Assembly (NCBI GenBank): GCA_914767715.1
Contig: OU612065.1
Location: forward strand, 36,518,001-36,582,000
Length of the DNA: 64,000 nt
Source: Membranipora membranacea
Lineage: Eukaryota; Bryozoa; Gymnolaemata; Cheilostomatida; Membraniporidae
Direction: 5' to 3'
A program made the position numbers and the translations under genes. Under the pieces are notes generated by a model, which was given only the letters and a program-made list of their open reading frames with translations, had not been told where the DNA came from and searched no databases. Of this stretch, positions 25,799 to 37,100 are shown in pieces (positions within the stretch are counted from its first letter, which is position 1; each line of letters opens with the position of its first letter).

Positions 25799-28579
25799 TC
25801 AGTGATATATATATATATATTGAGACATATGTTGAATCAAACCACATCATTGTTCAATACTTCAGAATCCCACTTTCAAATTTTTCATCATACTACTGCT
25901 GGTCAGGGACTTGCATTATACAGGCCTGCTGCAGCAAATATTATTTTACAAATAACCTGTCTTAATTTCAATTTTATAACTGCGAGACCCTTGGGCTTGA
26001 TGAGTATAATGTGCATAAAAAACATGTTTTAATACCTCCAAAATCGCTAGGCATCTCACAACTGGGTGGGAAGCAATAAATGTGGTGCGGAACCAAAAGT
26101 GACTAGGAAGCTAGCGTGTCAAACAAACAGTTCTAATATTGGAAGCTGATCTTGAGAAAAGACTGCCAATCTTGCCATGACATGCTAGAAGTTGATCGCT
26201 CTTGTCCAAAAGACTTACCTACCGTGCAGTTAGCAGTTAGATTTAATACCAAGGATGGTCTGTGTGTATCTAAAGCATAACCTTATGTCATATGATACTG
26301 TGACAGGATAATTTGTCCGATTGGAGGCATATGCCCTAGTTGTAGGTAAAAGATATGAAATAAATTCTGAAACATTAGACCTTTAGAGATCCGCACAATG
26401 ATCAACCATCAGCTTTTAGCCAGGGGGTGGTCAAAGCATTTTCAATATCATTAGGGAAGAAGCTGTGGTCTGTTTGTTTCTGTCTCATCAGGGAGTCTCC
26501 TTTTCGGCAGGGAGGACGGGTAGGATACCCTCCCTGCTCCCTGTTTTTTTTTTCACTTCAAATTGAGACAAATCATAGAGTTGTTCTCTCTTTGACATGT
26601 AAGTTCAATGAGAGACAACCGGTGATAAGTTGCCCCCAGACTGCTCAGCTGACAGTTGGCATTTTTATATTTTCTTCTAGGGATGCATCTACCGAGTTCT
26701 GTGATTGCTGAGAATAACTCTTGCTATGGACTGAAGCTGCCTCATGATCGATAGATTCTAGTCCATCTTGTTCAGAAGGTCACAACAGACTCTCCAATCA
26801 ACATAAATTGTGTCTTTAAGCCGAAAGACACAGCCATCAAAGCTGGTACCTTCGTAGAAACGATAGAGAGCTTTTCAAAGAAAAATGTAGTCTATCTATA
26901 AATTTCAGATCGTGAAATGTCAAACTTTTCCTCCTGCCAAAATTCAACTCATCTAATGTAGGTCAGTTTTATTTCATAAACACCACAGTGAATCAAGTTA
27001 CAGATGTATGTACCCCTGATTTTAGTAAAACATTGGCTGATATTACGCATCTACACTATCAATACCTGAAACAATGAATTGTTTTATAACTATCTACCAA
27101 CTACATTGTTGGACTCACTTGTGCTTTTATACAGGCTGATCAATATGATATTGTGTGGCTTATGAAAATAAAAATTATAATTTCTCATCACGCAATCTTG
27201 ACTATGTGCTTAGATATTATAAGTTATAATTAGTTCATTAGCACTTCCATAGAGCAGAAAGAAAAACCAAAACACTCCTATGAATTGTTGTGACAAGGAC
27301 CACCCTGCCTTTCCCAAAAATGATCTTTGGTGTCAAAGTGGGTGGCTTTGCTCTACTGTATACGGTTCCGCAACGAAGGACTTGATCACCAATAGACTGA
27401 TCTACATGTTTTCACGGATGTTTTCCTATGTTCTCCGATGACTTTTTTGCTACTATCATGATAATCACCCAACGTCACTACTTGTAAGATATCAGGTTAA
27501 CTATAGATGTGTAAACGCCCGGGTTGCTAATTGCATATATATATTATATAGCTGCACTCTCAATGTATATTAGTGTCCTATAGCTTCACTCTCAATGTAT
27601 AATATGCCCATAAAAACATTTCTCCTCAATAAAACTTGCCTCTATAAAAATCTGCATTCGGGTAATAGTAACTATATGGGAATTTTGTTTGACAAATCAT
27701 CATATTAGAGTTATCTTCTCCTGTATACTCATATACATATTTCACTGGAAATTCCACTTTACATAAATAGTGCTACAGCTGTACTACAACACATAATTTC
27801 TAACCCGGATTGCCCATACACATAGCCTATGAGATGGTTTCATAGAACACATACCAATTTTTTTCTTATAGGCCACATTCACTGGTAACAAAGGCTTAAT
27901 TTGAGATTTCCGCATTTCAGTCAATTTTGACTAAAATGCGGAAAAATGCTTTTGAAGGTCACAAGTAGGCCACAAGGTGATTCCCGCAACACGCACGTGA
28001 ATTCGCGTGATCACGGGTTTCCGCATTATAGTGAACCCGTCCGCCACACTGATCACGTGATATACTATTGCATGTATATCTCTGATCGATAGAGAGTGAA
28101 TTAATTCACTTAGCTTGAGTGCAGCTGAAATTCAGTATTTAGGAGACGTGTGGATGATTACCCAAACTTTTGGATATACACTTATCATTTTCTCATTCTT
28201 TGTTAAAATATTCTAATTTATATTTAGAAAATCTGAAATCACCTTTTAACAGTTTTAGAAGAGCATTTAGCACATGTTTTTGACAAGAAAAGTGACATCG
28301 AAACTGTGTATTGCTAGCCTAAGCTCAGAAGAGAGAACTAACAATGCAGAGCTAGGTAATTCTGTTTCGATCATGTCTGCTTGATAAAATTAAAGTTGTC
28401 CTCTCTTTCAGCCAAATGTAGGTGCTCTATATTTGCGACAGAAGCTCTATCGATCAGAGATACACATACTAATAGTGTAATCTCGAAATCAGTGTGCCCG
28501 TCCGCATTGTGAGTCTAACTTAAAACTTATCAAGGTTTTTATTTTATTCATGTTTTGGTTTCCGGTTTGGGATTTTCAG

Positions 28580-28623
28580 CAAATATGGAAACTGTGAAGA
28601 ACATCATAACAGTGGCAAAACAG
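28580..28623 (+). other. possible first coding exon of the LRR-Roc-caspase gene
   Basis: After TTTTCAG, an ATG at 28585 opens METVKNIITVAKQ and is followed by the donor GTAAAT in phase 0. An acceptor at 34083-34084 (CTAATTAG) would join it in frame to YNRSALADHI and then the Met at 34115. The phase fit is good, but the 5.46-kb intron and the lack of other support leave it open. Confidence 0.4.
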
Positions 28624-31164
28624 GTAAATCCTTGACTATGATTTGACACCAAGTTAACAGGGAGGGGTGATTGAGAGAAAACAGCTTAACCATTAAGGCT
28701 TTTATTGTTATATTCAGTGGAAAGCTTATCATTTACCTTTCTTGAATGCAATCGCTCTTTTGAATAAAAATAAAATCACAAATAGGACTACTAACTAGGT
28801 CTCTCTTTAGTTTAGAAACTGCCTTATGAAAATAGAGTTGACCTAGTTTCTATACTGTCATGTATCAGTTGTTGGCAGCCTTGAGGGGTGGTTGACAGTT
28901 AAAGGGATAGCAATCAGACAAAGTTGTGTGAAAGTTTTGAGTGAAGAATTTTGGGATTAACGCTGTCTTGCAGACCATTCAGTAACAATACATTGTTGTT
29001 GCTGTGAGTGAGACCTAGTGATCCAGCCGGCAAGGTTTAGCCAGCAACCCTCTGTAGAGGTTGCCAATGGGAAGCTTTATTGTTAGCCAATATCTGACAT
29101 CACCTGTCTTTGATAGGTATTCCAGAGGGAGCCAGATATCCCCATTCCCAGCAACAGATATAATTGGTTGTAGATGCTTCTGCTTTTGTACTCTATTTTC
29201 TTGCCATTGGCGGTTGCAGAAATAACTTTTCTGGACTGGCAACACATAGCCAAAACTCAAATATTAATGTATTTACGATCTATTAGTTAGGCACTACAAA
29301 TGCACCAACTTCCGTTTTAGAAAAGTGTCATCAAATTCTTATACTCTCGACAGGGCCTAAAAACTGCGCAGATTTTCGAAAACACAAGTTTTTTAAACCC
29401 AGATATCTCAATTTCTATTCCTCCTACAGCCTTGAATTTTTTTCAGGATATAGATCTGAAGCATGCGCACCCAGCGCAATTGTTAGAAAACCATGGAAAA
29501 CCCTAGAAAACTAAAATAGGCAAGACTGAAATTTAGTGTCAAACTGCTGCCTGAATTTTCACAGAAAAACTCCATTTTCACCCCCAACATACAATTATCT
29601 GATAAGATTGAAGGTTTCTGATTCTGATGGTGTGCACATTGTTTGGTTTAGCTCTGAAGAAGTGCTTGTACTCTCTGTTTTAAAATCTCATGTTTCAGTT
29701 GCCAGTTAGAATACTAAGAATTAAATAATATGGCCACTCTATTGATATGGCCTCTGTGATTGGTCTAACTTTCAAAATTAGACCAATCACAGTAGGTCAT
29801 ACTAAACTCCACTTAACATCACCACAGAACATGGTTTAAGTCAATCGATGATTTTTGTTGTGTTGTTGCTGATGGATTTTTAGTGTAAATGACACATGTA
29901 TCCTCATACCATTCATCACTGAGTATGGTAAGGCCATAACTGTCTGTGTTGGTACAAAATTAGAGCATGATGGACAAAGTTTGCACACTATTTCATCAAT
30001 TATATGTCCTCAAGTGATGTCCTCTCTAATTTCATATAAGATTGAACATCAACTTGCCTAGTAGTTGGCCCACCTCAGATTAATTTTGCACAGTTACTAC
30101 TACAGATGGTGGTGTCAACTGTGTGTGATTGAAGTACCAATTAAGCTGTACATGAACCTATTTCACTAGTGATATCAAGGAGTGATCACCAGAATTTTAC
30201 TGGGATATCTTAGTTAGATTCAGTGCAGACCAATTTGATGAACAACTATTTTCACTTGCAATGCAAGCACCTGTTGTTAGTATTTGGATATGTTTGCTTA
30301 GGTTGGTTGACACTTCTTCTCTAGCAGATCATAATCCATAACATAGTTGAGCTTTTGCATGTAATGAACATGTTTTAAGTTGGTAAAGCATGGGTGTCAA
30401 CAATTTTTGCTCATGACGCTCTAATCAGGGTATAAAGGGAGTTCTTTTTCTTGTGATATACAAGTTTAGTCAGTTGTAGGCCAAGACGCAAGGGTTGCTG
30501 TTGTAGTTCTATTGGTATGGTTTCGTCTCATAATCATTGTGAGAGAAATGTATAAATATCTAGTTTCTAGTATATAATTGTAATTGCATATTTCTAGTAT
30601 ATAAATATAACTGTAGGACATGTAAATCCCGGCATGTTAAAAAAGCTAATGCCAACTTAGGGATTGAGTTCGAAACAGTGTTGAAAATCTAGAACTTCAG
30701 AGAGTGCCTACAGTCTCAAACATAGTCTCAAGGCTTAAAAAGAGGTGTCAAAAAATGTAGTACAATGCTCAAGAGATTAAGTAAGCTGAGAGTATCTGTT
30801 AGTTGGCTGTTATCGTTATCAACGAGTAGTGAGGAGCATTGTATTAGTGAGGTTCAAGGTAGCGGCTAGTCGTTCTTTCTTGACCCCGACCAGTGTCTAG
30901 ATCTTTCTGAGAATCATCTATATCAAATCAAACTATAAACATGAGCATATATATATATATATATTACTGTATAGCTTTAAAAAAACATATGTTGCATCAA
31001 ATAAACATGGAGTTGGCTTCACCGCTAAACAAAATATCGCATTTTAATACATAAATTTTGGCATAATGTTTGATGGAATGGGCTACACATGATCGAATAT
31101 ATGCGGCCAGGGAAGATAGGCTATTAACGTTCCAGTAACATGGATACTTCAGGTATCAACTAGA

Positions 31165-31295
31165 CTCTAGAATTTAGAATATTTGATCCCAGGCAGTAGC
31201 AAAAATGAGTGTGTGTAACGTTGTGCAGTCATAGCGCAACGTTACACACACTATTTTTTGCTTCTGCCTGGGATCAAATATTGTAAATTCTAGTT
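31165..31295. repeat. foldback element
   Basis: About 60-bp arms: GATCCCAGGCAGTAGCAAAA with GTGTGTGTAACGTTG, mirrored by CAACGTTACACACAC and GCTTCTGCCTGGGATC. The loop is under 10 bp. Confidence 0.75.
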
Positions 31296-31562
31296 TTTTT
31301 TGCTGCTAAAATGAAATTAGATTTTGGATTTGCTTTCCTCATATTGCTCTCAGAGCAAATTTGAAAACATATTTGGAAAATTCACACCTATGTGGTTCCA
31401 ACCATGTATTTATTTTCATGATTGGAACATTTTGAAAAAATCCTTTGTAGTGCCTATATTAGTATGGCTCCAGCATGAGAACAGTTTACTCCCCATTGTT
31501 TTCGACAGGGCTCTCAACCCCTCAGGTTTAGCCCGAGTTACACAGATTTTTGGGGTCAACTC

Positions 31563-31872
31563 AGGCTACTCAGAGCACAGACAGCAGGTCACTGACAGTT
31601 GATTTGATGAGTTGCAGCCTTGTGTTTGTTGTGTTGAAGATGGGAAGCTGTGCATGAACCAGGTTATCGCAGCTCATTGGTCAAAATAGAATATTCTGAC
31701 CAATGAGAGAGAAGTGACTCATCTGAGCAACTCATTTGGCGGGTACAGAAGCTGCGCAGCTGCAATAACCTGGTTCATGCAAGCTTCCCATCTTCACCAC
31801 AACAAACACAAACCACACACACACAAGGCTTCAACTCATCAAATCAACTGTCAGTGACCCGCTGTCTGTGCT
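31563..31872. repeat. foldback element with about 110-bp arms
   Basis: GAGCACAGACAGC...GGTCACTGACAGTTGAT at the left is mirrored by ATCAACTGTCAGTGACC...GCTGTCTGTGCTC at the right. The inner part contains CTCATTGGTCA...TGACCAATGAG. Confidence 0.75.
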
Positions 31873-34114
31873 CAGGGGATTTTAGAATGTTAGCTAAAAA
31901 CTCAGTCGGCAGAGATGAATAATATATAAACAATGCTAAATGTTGCCTTGCAATAATTTATGCCATATTATTAATGAATGATCCGGTATTAGATTCTAGT
32001 TGTGATAAGCTATGTAAATAATACTGCACTGCCTATACTAATGATGCCTCTCACTGCACTCACTGTAATAATACTCTCACTGCACTGCCTATTCAAGGCA
32101 TTTCTAAATTCCAATTTGCATTTGAGAATGCTTTTAAAAAATCTAGTGTCTAATTTGAATACAATGATAAGAATAATAAAGTTCATTTATGAAACTCTTT
32201 TTAAAATTGTTTGAAAAAACAATGATTTCTAAGCGTTATAGAATATCAACACTTTACACCCCAACTGAGATGAATAATAAAGATAACATCAAACTTTTGC
32301 ATGAGAATAATGTGTGGTATTTGTTGTAGGTATTTGATTTCATTTGTGATAAGCTATGCTCTTATTGAACTGCCAATCCCAGAGATTTGCGAAAGAGATT
32401 ATTATGGCTAAATAGAAATTGGAATTTTAGACTTGTTAAAAAAGTGATTTTGCAGGTGAACCGGATAAATCCAGGCAATGATTTCAATATCATCACATTA
32501 CATTAATTATGCCTTTCTACCCTGGCGCCTCGATTCGTCAGCCTTTAAATCAATATTTTTACATCATATTTTAAAATCATGGGGATTCATTTTCACCTGT
32601 GGTGACGGCCTTGGTTAGTCCATATGAATTGTTTCATGTGGATCAAATCTAAAATTATTTTACTTTTTACTATTTATTTATGTTTACGAGAAATGCTCTA
32701 GGTTTTTATCGATTTACTTGCTATCACAAACATGACATGTTGCGAGAAAAGGATGCATACACTTTGTCAATAAAGGAGCTTGCTCTTAATATCAAAATTG
32801 GATACACACAGTTAAAAATATCCCTGATATATCCTTCCCTGAGAAGGATATAAAACCTCTATTTAACTTCTTGAAGAGGTTGCTAAAAATCCCTTTTTGG
32901 CAAACCTCTTCCACTGGTCCATATGGCATACAATTGGCAACAGTGTTCAGCCCCTCCCGGTAACCTCTTTCCAACTCAGTTTAGACAACTATTTGCCCGC
33001 TGGGGAGTAGACCAAAGTGCTTTCTCACAATAAGAATAAGATTGCGCACAAATTTAATACATTTCATCAATCTGATTTTCATGGATTCCGCACTATCCAC
33101 CCATCAGAACTGTGTTAATAATATTTGTAAAGTAGGACTATTTGTGAATCGAACTACTGCAATAGTTATCGTTTGGCTTTGGTGGGGTGGGGTGGTGAGA
33201 AAAGGATCACAGCTTCATTATAAAATAAGTATAGTTACCTGTACGGTATGTATGTCTGTTGTACACAGCAGTTTTGTGGTGGATATTTGAATTGCATAAA
33301 TGTTCGTGATCAAGTGCTGACCATATAGCAGACAAACAAATTCTTTGCCCATGTTTTGTATTAAAATACAAAAGAGGATCAAGCCATCAAAATTAGAGGC
33401 TTACTATATTATGTTGCTTGCCTCAATCAACTTGCTGTCACAACATGCTTTAACAGCAAGTATAGTGAGCCAAGACAGTGTTCTTATGGCGCATACAAGC
33501 CCAAGAACTTTTGATCATTTTGGTAACAAATTGGAGAGAGGACAACGCATGCAAAAATAACGTGTCCATTGGCCACTCAGAGAATATTTTCCCTTTTAAG
33601 TTTTAATCTTTTCTGACATCGCATGTTGATACCAGGTTGTCTGATATATTTATTAGAATATCATTGGGCATCACCTTAACATCAGGTTGAGCGGTTAGTA
33701 TTGACAGCAGTTGATGTCAGCCCAATGAACATGAAACTTTTTCTCCTGTGTACCATATAGCCGGCAAACATGGGAACATAGATATGCTTGAAAATAAATC
33801 ATTCAAGACTACTGGGAAATAGATGTTATCAGACAGCGCTTATCACCGACTCAGTTCATACCCAAATTAGTAAGTCTGGAATGACCGTGTCCGCAAGAAA
33901 TTAAAAATCTAGTTAGGAATTTGTTGAGTTCATTTAGATGTGTGTCAAGGTTTTGTGTTACCCTTGTCTTTGTAAGTCACTGTAACACAAAAGAGTCAAA
34001 GTCGCAGAGTTATTCATAAATGAAAATATGCATAATCATATCAATGTCTGCTTAATCTTTAAGATGCTGGTTTGGTCTAATTAGTACAACAGATCAGCCT
34101 TAGCTGACCATATC

Positions 34115-37100
34115 ATGGATCCTCCACCAAAAGACTCTGCTAAGAGAAGAAGACTTAACACACAAGGGGCAGAAGACAATGAGGAAGCTCAGGCTACAGG
34201 AACTGGTCAACCTTCTATTGATATGCAGAGTAAGTTCGGTTTATTCACAATGCAAAGACCCTAATTATAAAGATTATAATACTTTTCAGTGGATTCAATC
34301 ATTTAATCTTTTATCCACAGCGCTAAGACGCTTGACAAGTTTCTTTTCTGAGTAAACATCATGCCTGCTCCATATATCATATCACTAATTTCAATTGCAC
34401 CTGGACGGAACCTAAAGAAGAAATGAAATACTCCCTAATAGGACGTCACATTTCATTGTTTTCCTCTCTTCACAAACAGGAAGACATCCCTTGTTATTGC
34501 CAAAGCATGCAAATGTTTAATGGTAGTGTTAGGCCACACCGGGTGTCACATTGTCAAGGCTCTCAGGCTCTCCGCTATAATAACTCCTCTCATCGTGTAA
34601 ACTTCCTATGGATACAACATTGCACAACCGATCAACCATTTCCCTGTTTCTATATGAGATAACACTGATATTATTTGACACAAACTCTCTTCTGTTTTAA
34701 TGTTGATTGAAGGAAAAAAACATATTGTGCCACTGATTTTTCACCATAGCTTACAATCTTGATCTAGAACATAACATATTAAGTGACGACCAAACTGCTG
34801 TTGATATTTATCAAATGTGAAGATATCGGGTCAAAAAAATTAAATAGTTAAGGTAGCCCTACCATTTTTGTGAGCTAGTTACTAACCATAACATCATATC
34901 AATAGTTTTAATATCCAGACTATTTCCTATATGATTGGCTGGTCAGCTTAGGTGTGGTGAATATACCCCAATTTCGTTTATATTCTATTCATATGCTATT
35001 GCTAAAACTTCTTTGGTGCTAACATCAACCAAACTAGGTGGTACGTTATGATGATTCAGGCAAGTTATCAAAGTTAAAATTTTAGGGAAAATATCTAACA
35101 TCTTATAATCAGAGAACTTCTCTATTTTTTCTATATTGATGTTCACAGAGTATTATAGAATATGGTATCGAGATGACAGTCAACCAGATATAGACAAGTT
35201 ATCTTATAGACCGGAGTACAGGAGATTTACACTAGAAGAGCTTATATCAGCTACACAGGATCTCACTGTGACTCATATGTCAATCAGTGGAGATATACCA
35301 CCAGAACTCTGTCAGATAGCACCTCATCTAAAACTGCTAGATATAAGGGATATAACTTATTATAACCAATTAGAGAAGTAAGTAGATTAAAATCTATATA
35401 ACAGACTGTATCGGAATCGCGCTAACCGATTGCGCCATCTCACCATCCCCAAATAAGAATGGGTCGATTGCGCTAATTAGATAGCCCGCTATTCACTACT
35501 CGGAGTTGTGTTCTCTCATCCCACAGCCCGTTACAATCCACCATTGCCACCCTATGAAACACAGCGTACGTGTTAGGGTTATTGGCCTTACATGGCCCAT
35601 TGCTGGGACCCCTTGTAGTAGGTTTAGCTGTCTTTCCATGCTGTCACATGTCTTTCCATGAGTCAGTCAGTAGACAAGTACACAGTAGAGGTATACACCC
35701 GAGGGTGCTGGGGCTGGAACAATCAACAATGAAAGCTCCCCCAGTGGTACTCGAACCCACAACTCCTGCAGCACTAATCACCTGGCAGTGAATAGCAAGG
35801 GCGCTAACCGATTGCGCCATCTCACCATTCCCAACAAAGACTGTGTACTACTGTGTACTTGTCGACTGACTCATGGAAAGACATGTGACAGCATGGAAAG
35901 ACATGCTGACAAGTTGGAAAGACAGCTAAACCTACTACAAGGGGTCCCAGCAATGGGCCATGTAAGGCCAATAACCCAAAGCTGCGTTTACATTTTCAAC
36001 TAATCTGCATAATTGAACAACACCGACTGTTGGCAGTAAATGTCGGTGTAATAATATAGGTTATAACGATTTTGCTTTTAAACTAGATTTGTCGGTCTAA
36101 TAACTCTACCCTGATCTATCAATCAAGCAACTATATTGACCAATCATTACTATTACTATTAATCATTACTATCAATCATTCTATCATACTATCATTCTAT
36201 CAATCATTACTATAATCAATCATTACTATCAATCATCTTGATTAATCTTGGCACCTCAGTTTTTGGTACAGTTATGTTGACATCAGGTGGCTGCTCCATT
36301 GTTACCATCTTGTTCCCTTTGGCATTTTAACTTGTGTCCATAGACTTAATATACTACCTAGACAGGACAATGCTTATGCTTCACTGATCATAATGTGTCC
36401 CACTTAAAGGGCAACTAAGGTTTCAAACAACATCTCATTGATGGCCATTGATTAATAGCATATTGCACCTTCTGCATGGGGAAAAAGACAAAATATAATT
36501 CGGATGATTATTCAGCCAGAATTCTTGTGAGACATTTCTTCCATCAGGTACTCAAACTCAGCTAAAAGAGAATACCACATAGCAGTTTCCTGTTCCTGTT
36601 ATTATTTAGCCTGTGCTCTATAATTATTACAGCAAAGTCTTGGAACCTCCCCTAAACTGAAGTGTTACCCAGCTTAGAGTCAGCAACTACTTTGAGTTTT
36701 GCATCGCGTAATGCACAAAGCTGATGCTGCCCAGCACATTATTTGCTACCCATTAATGCATTGCTGCGAAACCTTGGTTGCCCTTTAAATAGCACGACAT
36801 GACGTAATTAGTTTGTGCTGTGAGCCATAGTTTACTATATACCATTCAATGAAACAATGTGAAAAATCAAGGGACGCCGGGCATGATGTCAGCTCTTGTC
36901 CGGCCCCTAATTATTCAAACACAGAGAAAATTTGTGAGTTTATGTAAAAGACCTTTCCGCACGAGATGGTATAAAAAATTGACTCCTTAGGGGAATCCAG
37001 AGCGAGAACAGACCTGATAAGTTACAATCATTAGCCAATAAATATTGAAACAAATACAGCCATCTACCCTTAACACTTCTGCCACTACTATTCAAATGCA

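Larger units (their letters stand above)
18546..28037 (-). mobile_element. right arm of giant inverted duplication, with insertions
   Basis: Begins GGGGGTTCACTAAAATGCGG and ends CCGCATTATAGTGAACCC. It is the reversed, diverged copy of 11248-18350. It carries about 3.3 kb extra (18947-22280) and an internal tandem duplication (about 24640-24900 resembles 25440-25750). It lacks the 12785-13148 MITE. The arms are diverged by many substitutions and indels, so the structure is not a simple duplicated read. Confidence 0.7.
28038..34084. other. intergenic stretch, or first intron of the LRR-Roc-caspase gene
   Basis: AT-rich. No protein domain found. Contains a possible start exon (28585-28623), a short hairpin at about 29755-29800, a TA run at 30945-30963, and two foldback elements (31165-31295, 31563-31872). 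Confidence 0.5.

Noticed and set aside
11248-28037. Simple assembly artefact duplicating one read in reverse
   Set aside because: The arms differ by many substitutions and several arm-specific insertions, including a MITE with its own inverted repeats. Mis-joining of two real copies is still possible.
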